Positions 40,895-49,772 of a stretch of 64,000 nucleotides of DNA are shown one piece after another. A program made the position numbers and the translations under genes. The stretch's first letter is position 1, and each line of letters opens with the position of its first letter. A model generated the notes under the pieces. The model had not been told where the DNA came from. It did no database searches and was given only the letters and a program-made list of their open reading frames with translations. This DNA comes from G963701675 sp963701675 (lineage in GTDB: Bacteria > Planctomycetota > Planctomycetia > Gemmatales > Gemmataceae). The stretch is from the NCBI GenBank assembly GCA_963701675.1, contig OY969623.1:7750001-7814000 (forward strand), read 5' to 3'.

Positions 40895-42439
40895 CGCCGT
40901 TTCGGTTTCATCCGCCCCTTCAGGCAACCGCAGCCAAAGCCATCCGCACCAAAGCCACAGGATAATCAAGAGCACGGTGTCGGCCGGGATCCCAAATGCG
41001 TCCGAGCCGAGCAGGTGATAAAGAACGAACGGAGTGGCCATTAGAACTAGGACCAGTGTCGGAATAAGGCCGTTCAAGACCCAAATTCGCGCCCTTCCCG
41101 CATTCAACAATGGCGAAGTCGGCGGAACACCCGTGAAAAGCCTCGGCTGAAAGTAACGGAATGAATCGGCTGAGATCTCGGTAGCATCAATCGTCGCGAT
41201 GGCAATAATTCTTGGCTGTAAATGTCGCCACGGATCGGTGAAAAGAAGAAACACGGGCAGCGCCGACAGCAGCACATCGTAGTACATGAAATGAAAACAA
41301 CTCAGCCAGGCGCCAAGCAGGATGAACGCGGGCGCTGCCCCGGTTGTCGTTTGGGCCCGTTTTTTTCGAAGGAACGCCACGGCGAGTGTTAGACCAACTA
41401 CCGTCGCCAGCATGGCACAGCCGACGACTGTGGTTGCCACATCGTCACGCCGAACTTGCCAACCGCCGGCGAAATCGAGCCAACGGCGCGGGATTCCGAG
41501 TAAGTCACGGCTTAGTGGAATCCAATGGGCATCGTACTTGTAGGTCGTCGCCGCTTCCTCGCCGATTAATCGCCAGTGCTTCCAGCTTTCGAGCCCTACC
41601 CACGGAATGCTCAACAAGACCAACGAAACTCCGGTTGCCACCATTGCCAGAGCCGCTCGCCAACGTCTGGTTGCAATCGGGACCAGGAAAAACGCGAGCG
41701 CCCAGACGGGCTTGAACACGAATAATCCCCAAATGGCGCCGCCAAGCCCCGGTCGGCCGCGCACGATCGCAACCCAACCCCAGATAAGGATGGTCAACGT
41801 TAGGGTCGCATTCTGCCCAAGAGTGATAGAGCCGTTAAACCCTGGGTAGAGCATGACAAATCCGGCGGCGATCGGCCACCAGACACGCCCGTTCGACAAT
41901 TGGCGGAGGCCCCAGCCACATACGAAGCCAAGTATCAAATTGATTACTTGCATGCAGCGATACGCCGACTGAGGATCGAGGAGTCCGAGCGGCGCGTAGA
42001 GAAATGCGTTAACCGGCGGGTATAGAGGCCCACCAATATCGGAGTCAATCACCATGAACGAACCCTGCAGACTCTCGGCATCGCTTTTGTCAGATCCCGC
42101 CGTGCCGTTCGCGTGTGGGTAGGCTTCGGACACCACTTCCCGTTGGACATCACGGTGATAGAGTTGCATTCCGTGGCCCGTAACCAACATGCGACCCATG
42201 AGGTACTGGCCGCCGAAGTCGATGTGAACGTGTCCGTTATTGCCGTCCGCCCTGCTGGGGTCGTCGAAGGCCGTCCAGGTAAGGTAGAGTCCGATTCCCG
42301 TGCCGATGAGGGTTACCAGCCAGGTGGCGATGTAGCGTACGCTCGGTTGCAGAAGGAAGCGCCATAGCTTGGGGTGAGACACGACCCGACCGAACGAGGT
42401 AAGATATTGTTTCCAGCGGGGCATATGTCTCACATCCAT
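40787..42439 (-). CDS. Glycosyltransferase family 87-like membrane protein
   Basis: About 550 residues with ten or more membrane helices. The match is to GT87 (DUF2029, mannosyltransferase-like GT-C) proteins: DFGGQYLMGRMLVTGHGMQLYH after the first helix, GGPLYPPVNAFLYAPLGLLDP, GFNGSITLGQNATLTLTIL, LGGAIWGLFVFKPVWALAFFLVP. GT-C enzymes move sugars from lipid carriers outside the membrane. The start is uncertain (ATG 42439 or 42424). The last ~35 residues are antisense to trpC and have no family character, so the gene may really end near 40900 with an undetected frameshift. Confidence 0.75.
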   Translation of the reverse strand: MDVRHMPRWKQYLTSFGRVVSHPKLWRFLLQPSVRYIATWLVTLIGTGIGLYLTWTAFDDPSRADGNNGHVHIDFGGQYLMGRMLVTGHGMQLYHRDVQREVVSEAYPHANGTAGSDKSDAESLQGSFMVIDSDIGGPLYPPVNAFLYAPLGLLDPQSAYRCMQVINLILGFVCGWGLRQLSNGRVWWPIAAGFVMLYPGFNGSITLGQNATLTLTILIWGWVAIVRGRPGLGGAIWGLFVFKPVWALAFFLVPIATRRWRAALAMVATGVSLVLLSIPWVGLESWKHWRLIGEEAATTYKYDAHWIPLSRDLLGIPRRWLDFAGGWQVRRDDVATTVVGCAMLATVVGLTLAVAFLRKKRAQTTTGAAPAFILLGAWLSCFHFMYYDVLLSALPVFLLFTDPWRHLQPRIIAIATIDATEISADSFRYFQPRLFTGVPPTSPLLNAGRARIWVLNGLIPTLVLVLMATPFVLYHLLGSDAFGIPADTVLLIILWLWCGWLWLRLPEGADETETASWPYAPKFIQFGADVRGPHERLAHEDGANARRLQA

Positions 42440-42489
42440 CAAACGCGCTCGCCTGGACGGCGTGGATTACTATACGGCAACGCAGTCTG

Positions 42490-43530
42490 ATGAAACGACA
42501 CGACCCTGAAGTTATGTCTGCACCCAGGGAACACTCGCTGGTAAGACGCGTCCGCACCTTCATCGAACCGCTGGACGGCGTTTCGGGCGGAATCGTCGTG
42601 GCGGTTTCCGGCGGCGCCGACAGCGTCGCTTTACTCCGAGCCCTTGCGGGTTTGGCTGGTCGGGTGGTGGTAGCCCATCTTAATCATCAGCTGCGCGGCG
42701 GCGAAAGTGATGCCGACGAAGCTTTTGTGCGCGAGCTTGCGGAGGCGCTTCGAAAAGGTCGCCGCGATCCGTTGGACTGGCGATGCAAGCGGATGGAAAT
42801 CGCGGCCCACGCAACCAAGGAACGCGGTAATCTTGAGGCAATCGCTCGCCGGCTTCGCTACGCCTGGTTGGATGAGGTAGCTCGCGCGGAGGGTATTCAG
42901 TTCGTGGCCACGGGGCACACCGCGAACGATCAGTCGGAAACGGTGTTGCATCGAATCATGCGTGGCACGGGGACGAAAGGCTTGCGTGGAATCGCCGCCC
43001 GCCGGCGTTTGTCGCCCAGCGTCGAACTGATTCGTCCGATCTTGGGTGAACGGCGGATGAGCGTAACGGAGTATCTTCAGGAATTAGATCAGCCGTTTCG
43101 CATGGATAGCTCCAACCTGAACGTGGGATTTACTCGAAATCGCATTCGCCATGAACTGATTCCGTTGCTGGAGAGGCAATTCAATCCCGCGATTGTAGAC
43201 GTGCTTTGCCGCTTGGCTAACGAGGCCCAGGCGATTCACGCGAGGCAGTCAAAGGCAGCCGAGTTAGTTCTCAAAAAGTGCGAACATTCCAGGGCCGGCA
43301 GCCTGATTGTTCTCGATCACTGTGTCCTCGCCGCCGAATCTCGACCGAAGGTCCGAGAAGTCTTTCGTTTAATCTGGGATCGTGAACAGTGGCCGGTGGG
43401 TCGGATGGACTTCAAATCGTGGGATCGATTAGCAGGCCTTGTGTTCGGAGAGCACGTTGCGGTAGATTTGCCCGACGGTGTACGCGCCCGGTGTCAAGCA
43501 CGGGTGATCCAGTTGCGCCGCGACTTGTAA
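42490..43530 (+). CDS. tilS: tRNA(Ile)-lysidine synthetase
   Basis: 346 residues. The PP-loop is VVAVSGGADSVALLRAL with SGGADS at residues 40-45, then LNHQLRGGESDADEAFVRELAE, ATGHTANDQSETVLHRIMRGTGTKGLRGI and RIRHELIPLLE. The enzyme adds lysine to C34 of tRNA-Ile(CAU) using ATP, which is essential for reading AUA. The C-terminal region is short compared with the E. coli enzyme. The start ATG 42490 could also be the later in-frame ATG at residue 9. Confidence 0.93.
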   Translation: MKRHDPEVMSAPREHSLVRRVRTFIEPLDGVSGGIVVAVSGGADSVALLRALAGLAGRVVVAHLNHQLRGGESDADEAFVRELAEALRKGRRDPLDWRCKRMEIAAHATKERGNLEAIARRLRYAWLDEVARAEGIQFVATGHTANDQSETVLHRIMRGTGTKGLRGIAARRRLSPSVELIRPILGERRMSVTEYLQELDQPFRMDSSNLNVGFTRNRIRHELIPLLERQFNPAIVDVLCRLANEAQAIHARQSKAAELVLKKCEHSRAGSLIVLDHCVLAAESRPKVREVFRLIWDREQWPVGRMDFKSWDRLAGLVFGEHVAVDLPDGVRARCQARVIQLRRDL

Positions 43531-43556
43531 ACTAATTATTCGCCGCAACATTTGGG

Positions 43557-43604
43557 TTTAGCGGCGGCTCGCAGAGCCGCGCGGTTCTCCGAACCGCGGC
43601 TAAA
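43557..43604. repeat. Compound palindrome TTTAGC ... GCTAAA after tilS
   Basis: TTTAGC at the left and GCTAAA at the right flank two short hairpins (GGCTCGCAGAGCC and CGGTTCTCCGAACCG). It lies in the 100-bp gap between tilS and purH, 27 nt after the tilS stop. It fits a REP-type element or terminator. From memory, similar TTTAGCCGCGGCTCG repeats occur in other planctomycetes. Confidence 0.6.
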
Positions 43605-43630
43605 CAAGTCGTAGCGTAGAAAGTGGTGTC

Positions 43631-45208
43631 ATGGAAGCTCGGAAGATTCGCCGTGCATTGGTCAGCGTGTACGACAAGACCGGACTTGTGAACTTCGGGC
43701 AATTGCTCGCGGGGTTCGACATCGAATTGGTCTCCACCGGTGGAACGCGCAAAGCCCTCGAGGACGCCGGGCTTAAGGTTCGCGATGTATCGGATGTTAC
43801 TCAGTTTCCCGAAATGCTCGATGGCCGGGTGAAGACTCTCCACCCGCGCATTCATGCCGGCATTTTGGCGATCCGCGGCAACTCGGCTCACATGTCGACA
43901 CTCCAGCAACATGGCGTGGCGCCGATCGACATGGTGGTTTGCAATCTGTACCCGTTCGAGGCAACCGTCGCGCGGCCAGGAGTCACTCACGAAGAGGTGA
44001 TCGAGAACATCGACGTCGGCGGACCGTCGATGATTCGTGCGGCGGCCAAGAACTACCACGATGTCGCTGTCGTCACAAACCCCTCCCAATACGACGAAGT
44101 GGTTAACGAGCTGCGTGCTAACAACGGCGCACTCAGCCTGGAGACGCGGCAACGGTTCGCAACGGCAGCCTTTGCATCGACGGCCCATTACGACCGCCAA
44201 ATCAGCGGTTACTTCATGAAGCAGACGGAAACGGAGGAGTTTCCCGAACGATTAGATTTCACATTCGCTCGGCGTTCGGTGTTGCGTTATGGCGAGAACC
44301 CGCATCAGCGAGCAGCCTTTTATCATGGCGGCGGCAGTCATGGCGACTGCGTCGCCCATGCTGAGGTCTTGCACGGAAAAGAACTGTCGTACAACAACAT
44401 CCTCGACCTGGATAGCGCCTTCAATCTCGTACGTGAATTCGCTGAACCCGCTGCCGTCGTCATCAAGCATAACAACCCCTGCGGCGCGGCCGTCGCATCA
44501 TCCCTCTCCGCGGCCTTCGCCAAGGCACATGAAGGCGATGCCGTAAGCGCGTACGGCGGTGTTCTCGGCTTTAATCGCGATCTCGATGAAGCGACCGCGA
44601 TGCAAATCACGGAACCCAATCGTTTCGTCGAGTGCATCATCGCGCCGAGTTACAGCGACACTGCATTGCACTTGTTAACCACTCGGCCAAGCTGGAAGAA
44701 GAATGTGCGCTTGCTACGAACGGGACCGTTGAGCGACGTTGCCGGTCGCGACGATTACGACTTCCGGCGTGTCGACGGCGGCCTGTTGGTGCAAACCCGC
44801 GACCTCCCGGCCGACGACTTTGGCAAGGCCCGGGTCGTCACCAAGCGCCAACCGACCGCGGCCGAATGGGAAAGCCTGCGCTTTGCATGGCCCGTATGTA
44901 AACACGTTAAAAGCAACGCCATAGTCCTCGCCAAGGACCGCATGGTAGTCGGTGTTGGGGCGGGGCAGATGAGCCGGGTTGATTCGGTTCACATGGCCGT
45001 GAGGAAGGCGGACGACCGTGTGCGTGGCTCGGTTCTGGCTTCGGACGCGTTCTTTCCGTTTCGTGACAATGTCGACGAAGCAGCCAAGGCCGGCGTCACG
45101 GCGATCGTTCAACCCGGCGGTTCGATGCGAGACGCCGATTCCATTCAGGCTTGCGACGAGCATGGCATGGCGATGGTTTTCACGGGCATCCGTCATTTCC
45201 GCCATTAA
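43631..45208 (+). CDS. purH: Bifunctional AICAR formyltransferase / IMP cyclohydrolase
   Basis: 525 residues, complete. N-terminal cyclohydrolase: RRALVSVYDKTGLVNFGQLL, STGGTRKALEDAG, VTQFPEMLDGRVKTLHPRIHAGIL, NIDVGGPSMIRAAAKN. C-terminal formyltransferase: LRYGENPHQRAAFY, GKELSYNNILDLDSA, VVIKHNNPCGAAVA, VGVGAGQMSRVDSV, DAFFPFRDNVDEAAKAGVTAIVQPGGSMRD. It carries out the last two steps of IMP synthesis. The start is ATG 43631. Confidence 0.96.
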   Translation: MEARKIRRALVSVYDKTGLVNFGQLLAGFDIELVSTGGTRKALEDAGLKVRDVSDVTQFPEMLDGRVKTLHPRIHAGILAIRGNSAHMSTLQQHGVAPIDMVVCNLYPFEATVARPGVTHEEVIENIDVGGPSMIRAAAKNYHDVAVVTNPSQYDEVVNELRANNGALSLETRQRFATAAFASTAHYDRQISGYFMKQTETEEFPERLDFTFARRSVLRYGENPHQRAAFYHGGGSHGDCVAHAEVLHGKELSYNNILDLDSAFNLVREFAEPAAVVIKHNNPCGAAVASSLSAAFAKAHEGDAVSAYGGVLGFNRDLDEATAMQITEPNRFVECIIAPSYSDTALHLLTTRPSWKKNVRLLRTGPLSDVAGRDDYDFRRVDGGLLVQTRDLPADDFGKARVVTKRQPTAAEWESLRFAWPVCKHVKSNAIVLAKDRMVVGVGAGQMSRVDSVHMAVRKADDRVRGSVLASDAFFPFRDNVDEAAKAGVTAIVQPGGSMRDADSIQACDEHGMAMVFTGIRHFRH

Positions 45209-45216
45209 CGAGCGTA

Positions 45217-45236
45217 CGCCGCTTGCGGCTTAGCGC
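45217..45236. repeat. Intergenic copy of the 20-nt repeat
   Basis: CGCCGCTTGCGGCTTAGCGC, identical to 14475-14494 inside the SBBP gene. It lies 8 nt after the purH stop and contains a GCCGC-TT-GCGGC palindrome, so it could form a small hairpin at the transcript end. Confidence 0.55.
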
Positions 45237-45352
45237 GACCAAGTTGCCGTAACTTAGCCATCACGCCAAGCAACACATGAAGGCGAGGGCATCTACAATC
45301 CGAAAAAAGAGTACATCTGCCCCGCGCGTCGTCGTTCGTCGAGGTTAACTCC

Positions 45353-45769
45353 GTGTCCGACAAATGGCTGAAAGACAAGCTCGCCCCGATGACATTGCGT
45401 CTTGCGCTCGGCCTGTTGTGCATCTACCACGGTTATCTCAAGATCATGGCGTCCGGCGGCACCACTTGGAACCCGGGTTGGCCGGTGGGCTGGCAGTTAC
45501 TGGTTTCGTGGGGCGAGTTTTGTGCGGGTGTTGCGATCCTGGTTGGATTTCGGTGCCGTCTTGCCGCTGCGGTGGTGTTGGCGATCACGGTCGGCACGCT
45601 GCTTTGGAGACAAGGTTGGAGTGTTCTGCAACTTCCGCTGAACACACTGGAGCCGATCATATTTCTGCTACTGATTTTGCTCTCGCTTCTTTTCCTCGGC
45701 GGCGGTGAGCTTTCCGTCGACGGTCGCGGCCGAGGGCGCGGTCTGGCCTCGGCCTTACGAAAGCGCTAG
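45353..45769 (+). CDS. DoxX-family membrane protein
   Basis: 138 residues, start GTG 45353. Four hydrophobic helices with the DoxX N-terminal pattern TLRLALGLLCIYHGYLKIM followed by LVSWGEFCAGVAILVGFRCRLAAAVVLAITVGTLL and IIFLLLILLSLLFLGGGELSVD. DoxX-like proteins are linked to respiratory or thiol-redox membrane complexes, but a specific role cannot be given here. Confidence 0.75.
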   Translation: MSDKWLKDKLAPMTLRLALGLLCIYHGYLKIMASGGTTWNPGWPVGWQLLVSWGEFCAGVAILVGFRCRLAAAVVLAITVGTLLWRQGWSVLQLPLNTLEPIIFLLLILLSLLFLGGGELSVDGRGRGRGLASALRKR

Positions 45770-45969
45770 ACGCCCGCTATGGCATCGCCATCACCTATTC
45801 TCTCGGCGCCAAGGATTTCGTTCCGGTGTGTAGTGTGGCACGGCGCAGCCAGGAATTCATCGGAATTTCACTGGCTTTTCGATGGCGACACGTTCTAATT
45901 GATTGACAATTGTAAACGACCTAGCCAATTCATGGCCAAATGTCATTCGCTCAATGGAGGCCGAAGGCC

Positions 45970-47004
45970 ATGCGCCGGCACGCTTTCACGCTCATCGAAC
46001 TGCTGGTCGTCATCGCGATCATCGGTGTGTTGATCGCCTTGTTATTGCCCGCAGTGCAAAAGGTGCGGGCGGCCGCACATCGCATCCAGTGCGCCAACAA
46101 CCTCAAGCAACTGTCGCTTGCAGCCCATGGTTATCACGATGCCAACCAAGTCTTCCCGGCAGGCTTACATCAGTTCACCGTGACGGGAAGCCCTGGTCCG
46201 GGCCGTTCGGCAATCACGGTGTTTGCTTATCTCCTGCCGTATGTCGAACAGCAGGGATTGTTCCAAGCGTGGGACTTCAGCCGTCCACGGCTCAATGTTT
46301 TCGACAGCAACCTCAACGCTACAGCGGACGTTCGGTCCGCGAAAGTCATCAAGACCTACGTGTGCCCGGCGGACCAGCTTCAGATCAATCCGAAGCAGAT
46401 TGCGCCCACGGACAATGGGCCCGGAGGCGGCCCCACCGGCTACTATGGGATAGGAAGTTACGCCGGCAGCGCCGGCACGTGGTCGTATTATCCGCCGTCA
46501 ACCTACTACACCCGGGCCGATGGCATGCTGTTCATGACCGGACCGGATTCGATGCCGTTAACGAACCAGAAGCCGATCCGACTCGCGCAGGCGACGGACG
46601 GCACAAGCCAAACTTTCTTCTTCGGAGAAAAACACCATTACGATCCCGCGTTCGATGGGCTTCCGCCTACCGCAGCATGCAAGGAGTACGACATTAGCGG
46701 CTGGGGCGCTTGGGGTTGGTCCGGCGGCTTCAAGGGTACGGGCCATGTCATGGCGAGTTCGCGCGAGGTCATCAACTACAAGGCCCCGCCCGGTTCGACT
46801 TCGTCCAGTTGCCCCGGTGATTCGAACAGCTTGACGAATGTCAAAGACCGACGCCTCAACGCGTGGGGCAGTGCACATCCCGGCGGGGTCAATTTTGCTC
46901 TCGTTGACGGTTCGGTAGTCTTCGTCAAGGAAACTATCAGCAAAATCACCCTCGATCAGCTCAGCGTCCGCGACGACGGCAAAGTGATTGGTGATTTCCC
47001 GTGA
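45970..47004 (+). CDS. DUF1559 protein with prepilin-type N-terminus
   Basis: 344 residues from the ATG at 45970, chosen for GGAGGC 10 nt upstream; the frame begins earlier at 45940. The N-terminus RRHAFTLIELLVVIAIIGVLIALLLPAVQKVR is a class III (type IV pilin-like) signal with Glu at position +5 after the F. The rest is the DUF1559 domain, with CANNLKQLSLAAHGYHDANQVFPAG near the start and GGVNFALVDGSVVFV at the end. DUF1559 proteins are greatly expanded in planctomycetes and are thought to be pseudopilin-like. The stop overlaps the start of a lipoprotein gene, a common pairing in the phylum. Confidence 0.9.
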   Translation: MRRHAFTLIELLVVIAIIGVLIALLLPAVQKVRAAAHRIQCANNLKQLSLAAHGYHDANQVFPAGLHQFTVTGSPGPGRSAITVFAYLLPYVEQQGLFQAWDFSRPRLNVFDSNLNATADVRSAKVIKTYVCPADQLQINPKQIAPTDNGPGGGPTGYYGIGSYAGSAGTWSYYPPSTYYTRADGMLFMTGPDSMPLTNQKPIRLAQATDGTSQTFFFGEKHHYDPAFDGLPPTAACKEYDISGWGAWGWSGGFKGTGHVMASSREVINYKAPPGSTSSSCPGDSNSLTNVKDRRLNAWGSAHPGGVNFALVDGSVVFVKETISKITLDQLSVRDDGKVIGDFP

Positions 47005-47465
47005 ACCATACCCTCGACTGTGTGGCCAGGGTCGTTCGACCGCGGTTCATTTCGACTCTCTTGCTACTTACGGTGATGGGGTGCCGCGGCGCCCAAGAGT
47101 TCGCTGAGGTCGAGGGTGTGCTTCTGATGGATGGAAAGCCACTCCCTAACGTGTTCGTGCAGTTTCACCCGGAGCCGAAGAAAGACGTCGATCATGCGCC
47201 GTCATCCGAGGCAACGACCGACGAGCAAGGGCGGTTTCACCTCTATCTTCCGCAAAAGCAACGCACGGGCGCCGCGATCGGAAATCACCGCATCTGTCTC
47301 GTCGATCTCAACGTAAAGGATGGACAGACTTCGGGAAGTTCGCGGGTGCCGCCGCGTTTCTCATTGGACTACTCCCGTTCCGACGCGACCGATCTGCGGT
47401 GGGAAGTCAAATCGGGTTCTCAGAATATCGAACTGAAAGTCACGCGTCGATTTAGCCCCCCGTGA
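47001..47465 (+). CDS. Small lipoprotein, carboxypeptidase-regulatory-like
   Basis: 154 residues. GTG start at 47001 within a 4-nt overlap with the DUF1559 gene. Lipobox near LLTVMGC with lipidated Cys28. The mature part is a single beta-sandwich resembling the regulatory-like domain (EVEGVLLMDGKPLPNVFVQFHPEP, TDEQGRFHLYLP), as in small planctomycete lipoproteins found next to DUF1559 genes. Probably anchored in a membrane facing the periplasm. Confidence 0.78.
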   Translation: MNHTLDCVARVVRPRFISTLLLLTVMGCRGAQEFAEVEGVLLMDGKPLPNVFVQFHPEPKKDVDHAPSSEATTDEQGRFHLYLPQKQRTGAAIGNHRICLVDLNVKDGQTSGSSRVPPRFSLDYSRSDATDLRWEVKSGSQNIELKVTRRFSPP

Positions 47466-47485
47466 ATCACGGGTGCTAAATGACC

Positions 47486-48577
47486 TCACGGCGCTTTCGA
47501 TGGACCGACGACCAAAATGACTGGTTGGTCCTTGTAGATCAACTTGGATTTCAACGCGAACCCGCCTTCGATCGTTTTGTACTCGAACGGGCCGTTGCCG
47601 GCGGGGTCTTTGAATTCTTGCAACTTCGCCGTGCCGTCTTGAACGATTGCTCGGGCAGCGTTGAACATGGTCCACCGCGTTTTAGACCGATCTTCGGCAT
47701 CATACACCTTGTCGACGGCCGGCAAGAGCAGCTTCGCGAACGTATTACCGTCGAGCGACTTCGAAAAGGCGGCCCATTTCACGTTGAATTGTTCGCGCGG
47801 CAACGCCAGAAGCTGAGACATCTCTTCGTAGCGACCGGCCAATTCCTCCAATTGCTTGACTGGACCTTTCGGTCCGCCGGCGGCTCGCACAATCGCCTCG
47901 ATCGCCGCGTTGGCGCCATAGGTTTGGTCCTGGATTTGCCGTATTTGCCACTTCACCATGTGTTCTCTCTCGAACATGATAGCGCCGCCTAGCGACCCTC
48001 CGGGCGGCAACGCCTCGATTCGTTTGCCGACGAGTTGAAGAACTTCCGTATCGAATTTGGGGAGAAAACGTGCGACGGTATCGATGGCCTGCTGCTCGAT
48101 GGTGAATTGAACCAGGATAGAAATCATTAGCTCCTCGTGCCCCAAATGACGCGCCAAGGTGAGCACCGCGATCACGTCATCCAATCCCGCACGATGCTTC
48201 CCTTGCTCGAAGTACCAACGGGCCCGAAGCAGGGCAATATGGGAGAGCTCTCTCGCCTTGTTGATGTGCGGCAGCAGCGTGTTTGGACCATCGATGTCGG
48301 TTCCCCAATTGCAGCCGGCATCCTTAGCCCCGCGGTGCAACAGTTTCAGCGAACCCGCACAGTCTTCGATCAGTTTGACTGCCGCGGGACCGAAATTGGA
48401 ATTCTCACGGTCGCCCAGAATCTTGTCTCGCTCCGCATCCATTTTCGGCAACAGAGTGAATGCCTGGTAGTACTTCAAAGCGGCGTTCTCCTCCTTGGGC
48501 TTGGAAGTTTGGGCCGCGGTTGTGGACGGCACGAATGCGCATACTGCGAGCGCACCGACATGTAGAACTAGTCGCAT
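47486..48577 (-). CDS. Exported protein of unknown function
   Basis: 363 residues with a signal peptide (LVLHVGALAVCAFVPSTTAAQ). The mature part is helical (YYQAFTLLPKMDAERDKILG, AGLDDVIAVLTLARHLGHEELMISILVQFTIEQQAIDTVARFLP). No family recognised; the pattern suits a periplasmic helical repeat. It ends 21 bp from the convergent lipoprotein gene. A perfect palindrome at 48607 separates it from the anti-sigma-like gene. Confidence 0.65.
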   Translation of the reverse strand: MRLVLHVGALAVCAFVPSTTAAQTSKPKEENAALKYYQAFTLLPKMDAERDKILGDRENSNFGPAAVKLIEDCAGSLKLLHRGAKDAGCNWGTDIDGPNTLLPHINKARELSHIALLRARWYFEQGKHRAGLDDVIAVLTLARHLGHEELMISILVQFTIEQQAIDTVARFLPKFDTEVLQLVGKRIEALPPGGSLGGAIMFEREHMVKWQIRQIQDQTYGANAAIEAIVRAAGGPKGPVKQLEELAGRYEEMSQLLALPREQFNVKWAAFSKSLDGNTFAKLLLPAVDKVYDAEDRSKTRWTMFNAARAIVQDGTAKLQEFKDPAGNGPFEYKTIEGGFALKSKLIYKDQPVILVVGPSKAP

Positions 48578-48606
48578 TTTCGGACTCCTTCGTTAGTTAG
48601 TAGTTC

Positions 48607-48676
48607 GTAGGGTGGGTGGAGTCTTCGGAACCCACCGCGTCGAAGAGGTGGGTTCCGAAGACTCCACCCACCCTAC
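48607..48676. repeat. Perfect 30-bp inverted repeat, GTAGGGTG family
   Basis: Arms at 48607-48636 and 48647-48676 are exact complements around the 10-nt loop GCGTCGAAGA. It lies between the anti-sigma-like gene's stop (48681) and the next minus-strand gene. The outer GTAGGGTG matches the element at 31270, although the inner sequence differs. Likely a REP-type element or terminator. Confidence 0.78.
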
Positions 48677-48680
48677 AGAA

Positions 48681-49142
48681 TCAATGGGTTTCCTTGACCA
48701 AAAGGGAATACACGGATGCTGTTGAGTCAGTGGCGCCGCCGTATCGCGACGCATGTTGAGCCAAGACCGCGTCCAGGGTCTCGGGCGATTCGAACAACGC
48801 TCGGTGATAAAACTGGAGCGTGGGCGCGTTGGGTACGTCAGACGGGGAGACGGCGGGAATAGTTGGTTGTTCGGCATTTACCCTTTGACGCGGCCCCGGA
48901 TGCGGAGGCGTTAGCCAGGATCTGACGATCATTGCCGTCGGGAGAAACAGGAGGACAGCAGCCGCCAAGCCTGCCGCCGACACGCTCCCCGCAAGCAGCC
49001 AGCGGCGTATCGACCATCCCCTCGGTTCCGGTGATGCCGCGTCGCCGATCCGATCCGCAATGCTGCGCCGGAGTTCGTGGGACACACCGGTGGGCCTCAG
49101 GCTTTCGAGTTCTCGTTCCAGTGCGTCGGGTTCGGAGTTCAT
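48681..49142 (-). CDS. Probable anti-sigma factor or sigma-partner membrane protein
   Basis: 153 residues from the ATG at 49142, which overlaps the sigma gene's stop as ATGA; the longer frame to 49265 is inside the sigma gene. About 50 cytoplasmic residues (MNSEPDALERELESLRPTGVSHELRRSIADRIG) are followed by one membrane helix (WLLAGSVSAAGLAAAVLLFLPTAMIV) and a short outside domain. It lacks the HxxxCxxC of zinc anti-sigma proteins. Gene coupling with an ECF sigma factor is the main evidence. Confidence 0.62.
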   Translation of the reverse strand: MNSEPDALERELESLRPTGVSHELRRSIADRIGDAASPEPRGWSIRRWLLAGSVSAAGLAAAVLLFLPTAMIVRSWLTPPHPGPRQRVNAEQPTIPAVSPSDVPNAPTLQFYHRALFESPETLDAVLAQHASRYGGATDSTASVYSLLVKETH

Positions 49143-49639
49143 CGGATTGGCTCCTCTGCAAGCTGCTCGCGCAGCTTTTCCAGGGCGTAACGATAGCGAG
49201 AAGCGGCAGTATTGGCGGGAATGCCCAACGCGTCCGCGATCTGCGGAAACGTCAGTCCGCCCCATATCTTCATGACGACGACTTCGCGTTGCGACTCCGG
49301 TAACTCACCCAGCGAATCCTCAATCGCTCGGCGTCGCTCAGCGTGCTCGGCAGCGCCGACGAACGGTTCTTCATCTGTGACGCTTTCGGTTCGAGCCGCG
49401 ACTTCTTCACGCCGATGTCGCCGTTGCCGGCCGCGGAGCCATTCCAAGGCATAGCTCCGGACGCAGGCGTAGAGGTACGCAACCGCGTCCCCAGCGCGAT
49501 CTCGCCTCCGCCAGAATCGGACGAAGGCTTCCTGGACGATGTCCTCGGCATCGGCACGGCATGGCACGTATTGCCGAGCCAACAATATCATCGCCGGGCC
49601 ATGTTCATCCAACCAGCCGGTCCACGGGACGGTAGTCAT
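49139..49639 (-). CDS. ECF-type RNA polymerase sigma factor
   Basis: 166 residues. Region 2: LLARQYVPCRADAEDIVQEAFVRFWRRRDRAGDAVAYLYACVRSYALEWLRGRQRR. Region 4: LPESQREVVVMKIWGGLTFPQIADALGIPANTAASRYRYALEKLREQL, a helix-turn-helix for the -35 region. Its partner gene overlaps its stop by 4 nt. It is transcribed away from surface operon 2, whose promoter-like element starts 134 bp from its start codon. Control of the surface operons is plausible but not shown. Confidence 0.9.
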   Translation of the reverse strand: MTTVPWTGWLDEHGPAMILLARQYVPCRADAEDIVQEAFVRFWRRRDRAGDAVAYLYACVRSYALEWLRGRQRRHRREEVAARTESVTDEEPFVGAAEHAERRRAIEDSLGELPESQREVVVMKIWGGLTFPQIADALGIPANTAASRYRYALEKLREQLAEEPIR

Positions 49640-49772
49640 GCCGTTTTCAGCGATGCGGCCATTTCTCGTTACCTGAATGATGCCGTGCGGGCCATAATCT
49701 GTCTAAAGATTTTAGCTACATAAAGTCGGTAGTCACAATGGGTTACTGAAACTATTCGAAAATCGAAAAGTG

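Noticed and set aside
48681..49265. Longer 194-codon start for the sigma partner.
   Set aside because: The extra N-terminus lies wholly inside the sigma gene; the ATG at 49142 forms the ATGA overlap typical of such pairs.
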